From the NCBI GenBank assembly GCA_040757595.1, contig JBFLWP010000014.1:31079-95078 (forward strand): 64,000 nt of DNA. The letters run 5' to 3'. Shown here one piece after another: positions 62,719 through 64,000 of the stretch. How positions within the stretch are numbered: the stretch's first letter is position 1; each line of letters starts with the position of its first letter. The notes below the pieces were generated by a model that ran no database searches, was not told where the DNA came from, and was given only the letters and a program-made list of their open reading frames with translations. This DNA comes from Nitrospirota bacterium (lineage in GTDB: Bacteria > Nitrospirota > Nitrospiria > Nitrospirales > Nitrospiraceae). A program made the translations under genes and the position numbers.

Positions 62719-63612
62719 TCAGCATTCTGCTAGCACATGGTCGAAGATTCCCGGATTCTGGCGATGATTGTGACGAAACGAGAACTCGGCCAAGTAGAGC
62801 GGCAAGTAATCCTTGCTGACCTTATGATAGGTGCCGATCACGCCGCGCTTCAAGAGGCTCCAGAATGCTTCCAGGTTGTTCGTATGGACGTGGCCGCGGA
62901 CGTACTCATTCTTCGCGTGGTTCACCGACTCGTGCGGGAACTGGCGGTTCAGGCGAGCATAGCCTGCGTTCTCGTCCGTTGCTACGAGCGAGACTCGCTC
63001 ACTCACCGTCTGGCGGACGAAGTTGCTCAAGGTGTGCCGGTCTGTCCCCTCGATCATCTGGCAGACGACGTTCCCCTTCCGGGCGATGGCCCCGATCACG
63101 GCGAGCTTGCCGGTCTTATCGTTGCGCTGCTTCTTGTGCCAGTGGCGGTTTTTGTCCTTCCCGCCGATGAAAGTTTCATCGACTTCGACCACGCCCAAGA
63201 GCTTGGAGAAGTCGGCATCCTTCATCGCGGCGCGGATACGATGGCACATATACCAGGCCGTCCGGTAGTCCCCGCTCCCGATCTGGCGGTGAATCTGCAA
63301 CGCGCTGATGCCCTTCTTGCTCTGCGTCATCAGGTAGATGACCTGGAACCACGTACGCAGCGGGTAGTTGGTGTTCTCAAAGACGGTCTTGGTGATGACC
63401 GAGAACCGATACCCGTTCCGTCCGCCGCAGGTCGGAGCCTTGCAGACCCAATGGAAGGGCCGCGCCTTCAGGGCGTAGACCTTCTCATGGTTGCAGCGCG
63501 GGCACCGAACGCCGTGAGGCCAGCGGAGATGGACGAGATGGCGCTTACAGGCGTCCTCCGTCGAGAACCGATCCATCAGCGTGGTGAGGGTCAGGGCGGG
63601 CTTGGTCGTCAT
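62719..63612 (-). CDS. IS1595-family transposase
   Basis: The 297-residue protein has an N-terminal zinc ribbon (VRCPRCNHEKVYALK...CKAPTCGGRNGYR) and a DDE-type core: VEVDETFIGGKDKNRH, ATDENAGYARLNRQFPHESVNH and NNLEAFWSLLKRGVIGTYH. These are the IS1595-family marks. GGAGG precedes ATG 63612. It looks intact. A promoter in the right terminal repeat (TTGACA 63659-63664, TAGGCT 63636-63641) drives it. Confidence 0.93.
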   Translation of the reverse strand: MTTKPALTLTTLMDRFSTEDACKRHLVHLRWPHGVRCPRCNHEKVYALKARPFHWVCKAPTCGGRNGYRFSVITKTVFENTNYPLRTWFQVIYLMTQSKKGISALQIHRQIGSGDYRTAWYMCHRIRAAMKDADFSKLLGVVEVDETFIGGKDKNRHWHKKQRNDKTGKLAVIGAIARKGNVVCQMIEGTDRHTLSNFVRQTVSERVSLVATDENAGYARLNRQFPHESVNHAKNEYVRGHVHTNNLEAFWSLLKRGVIGTYHKVSKDYLPLYLAEFSFRHNHRQNPGIFDHVLAEC

Positions 63613-63635
63613 GGCTGCCTCCGTATGTTGGATGC

Positions 63636-63664
63636 AGCCTAGCACAATCCTGGATGAGTGTCAA
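63636..63664 (-). promoter_or_regulatory. Promoter in the right terminal repeat for the transposase
   Basis: On the minus strand TTGACA (63659-63664), 17 bp, TAGGCT (63636-63641), mirroring the arrangement at the left end. Confidence 0.5.
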
Positions 63665-63707
63665 GTCTAACATAATAGCCAAGATCCTCGGGGTACAATC
63701 CTTTACG

Positions 63708-63788
63708 GGCTGCTCAAAACGGCCAGCCAACGAGGCCGCAGGGAGACAGGCGACCGAGAACGAAGTTAGGGGATCGTTTTCAGCAGCC
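63708..63788. repeat. Inverted-end intergenic repeat downstream of ychF
   Basis: GGCTGCTCAAAACG (63708-63721) and CGTTTTCAGCAGCC (63775-63788) are imperfect inverted ends around 53 bases of GC-rich sequence. Similar CTGCTNAAAACG...TTTTCAGCAGCCTGCTAG sequences are, from memory, frequent in Nitrospira spacers. It ends 2 bases before the ychF stop. Confidence 0.55.
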
Positions 63789-63790
63789 TG

Positions 63791-64000
63791 CTAGACGTTG
63801 AAGCGGAAGTAGACGATGTCGCCTTCCTTGATGACGTAGTCCCGCCCTTCGAGCCGGAACAGCCCCTTCTCCCTCACCTTCGCCTCCGACCCGCAGGCGA
63901 TCAGGTCGTCGTAATGGTAGACCTCGGCGCGGATGAAGCCCCGCTCCATGTCCGAATGGATCTTGCCCGCCGCCTGGGCGGCCTTCGTCCCCTCCCGGAT
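63791..64000 (-). CDS. ychF: Ribosome-binding ATPase YchF, C-terminal fragment
   Basis: The visible 69 C-terminal residues read [32 protein letters not shown] and the last [12 protein letters not shown], the end of the YchF TGS domain. The rest of the gene lies beyond the window. YchF is an Obg-family ATPase that binds ribosomes. Confidence 0.95.
   Translation of the reverse strand: MREGTKAAQAAGKIHSDMERGFIRAEVYHYDDLIACGSEAKVREKGLFRLEGRDYVIKEGDIVYFRFNV

Larger units (their letters stand above)
61442..63691. mobile_element. IS1595-family-like element with two passenger genes
   Basis: Inverted repeats of 35 bases close the element: left 61442-61476 (CCGAAGATCCTGGCGATCAT, then GTTGAACTTGACACC) and right 63657-63691 (its complement with about 28 of 35 identical). 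Inside are a transposase, a 320-residue gene and a 49-residue gene. No target duplication is seen at the ends. It lies between rpsF and ychF, two genes normally not separated by accessory DNA in my experience. The inner part is AT-richer than the flanks. Confidence 0.8.

Noticed and set aside
61434..63699. Target-site duplication around the IS1595-like element.
   Set aside because: The 8 bases outside the left repeat and those outside the right one do not match. The ends may be slightly misplaced or the copy is old.

Overview
This 64 kb window comes from a high-GC bacterial chromosome, and its gene set points to the genus Nitrospira (Nitrospirota, nitrite oxidisers) or a close relative. The main reason is a compact reductive TCA (rTCA) block: sucD-sucC, a fumarate reductase pair, monomeric isocitrate dehydrogenase, aconitase and both ATP-citrate lyase subunits. 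A separate five-subunit 2-oxoacid:ferredoxin oxidoreductase operon adds to this. A PA2779/PA2778-like operon, a hopanoid C-3 methylase (hpnR) and an H-NOX signalling operon also fit. The species assignment is inference; no rRNA gene or nitrite oxidoreductase is present.

Layout. 0-1.7 kb: methyl cycle (3' end of metK, then ahcY). 2.2-8.5 kb: mixed small genes, a FAD monooxygenase, the PA2779-PA2778-TPR operon and a ferritin-like/VIT1 membrane protein. 8.6-21.3 kb: the rTCA block, all on the minus strand, with a good promoter in front of aclB. 21.6-24.3 kb: mutM, a uracil-DNA glycosylase, a dual-specificity phosphatase and small zinc-ribbon genes. 24.3-27.9 kb: an accessory patch with a toxin-antitoxin pair between direct repeats, a broken addiction-module gene, a frameshifted NYN-domain gene and dispersed repeats. 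27.9-33.8 kb: an Rsm22-like methyltransferase, then the OFOR operon (order B-G-D-E-A). 34.3-38.1 kb: a TldD/PmbA pair, a stand-alone MTHFR C-terminal-domain protein and queF. 38.4-43.4 kb: H-NOX, a hybrid histidine kinase and a REC-PAS-GGDEF-EAL protein in one tight operon. 43.5-49.6 kb: apaH, a SYLF protein, hpnR and the folD-metF-panB one-carbon operon. 49.8-52.2 kb: an exported propeller protein, a zinc protein and a cyclophilin. 52.2-61.3 kb: a long minus-strand housekeeping operon (rpsF-ssb-rpsR-DUF177-rpmF-plsX-fabH-ENR-fabD-fabG-acpP-fabF-rnc). 61.4-63.7 kb: an IS1595-like element carrying two passenger genes. 63.8-64 kb: the 3' end of ychF.

The most unusual signal is not a gene. About seventeen spacers and gene ends carry degenerate repeats with a 7-bp period (TATGGC-type, CGCTCGT-type, GTTTCAC-type, GAACGATGAATGA-type and GAGGCGC-type). 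Most are folded into imperfect inverted repeats. They sit between genes of the same operon, often end at the stop codon of the upstream gene, and in places are translated: inside a receiver domain, and at the C-termini of fabD and the uracil-DNA glycosylase.

How the genes work together: ATP-citrate lyase, aconitase, IDH, OFOR, succinyl-CoA ligase and fumarate reductase are the steps of the reductive TCA cycle for CO2 fixation. FolD/MetF/MTHFR_C with MetK/AhcY supply and recycle one-carbon and methyl groups. The fab cluster and HpnR build membrane lipids. The H-NOX operon probably ties NO or O2 to c-di-GMP.
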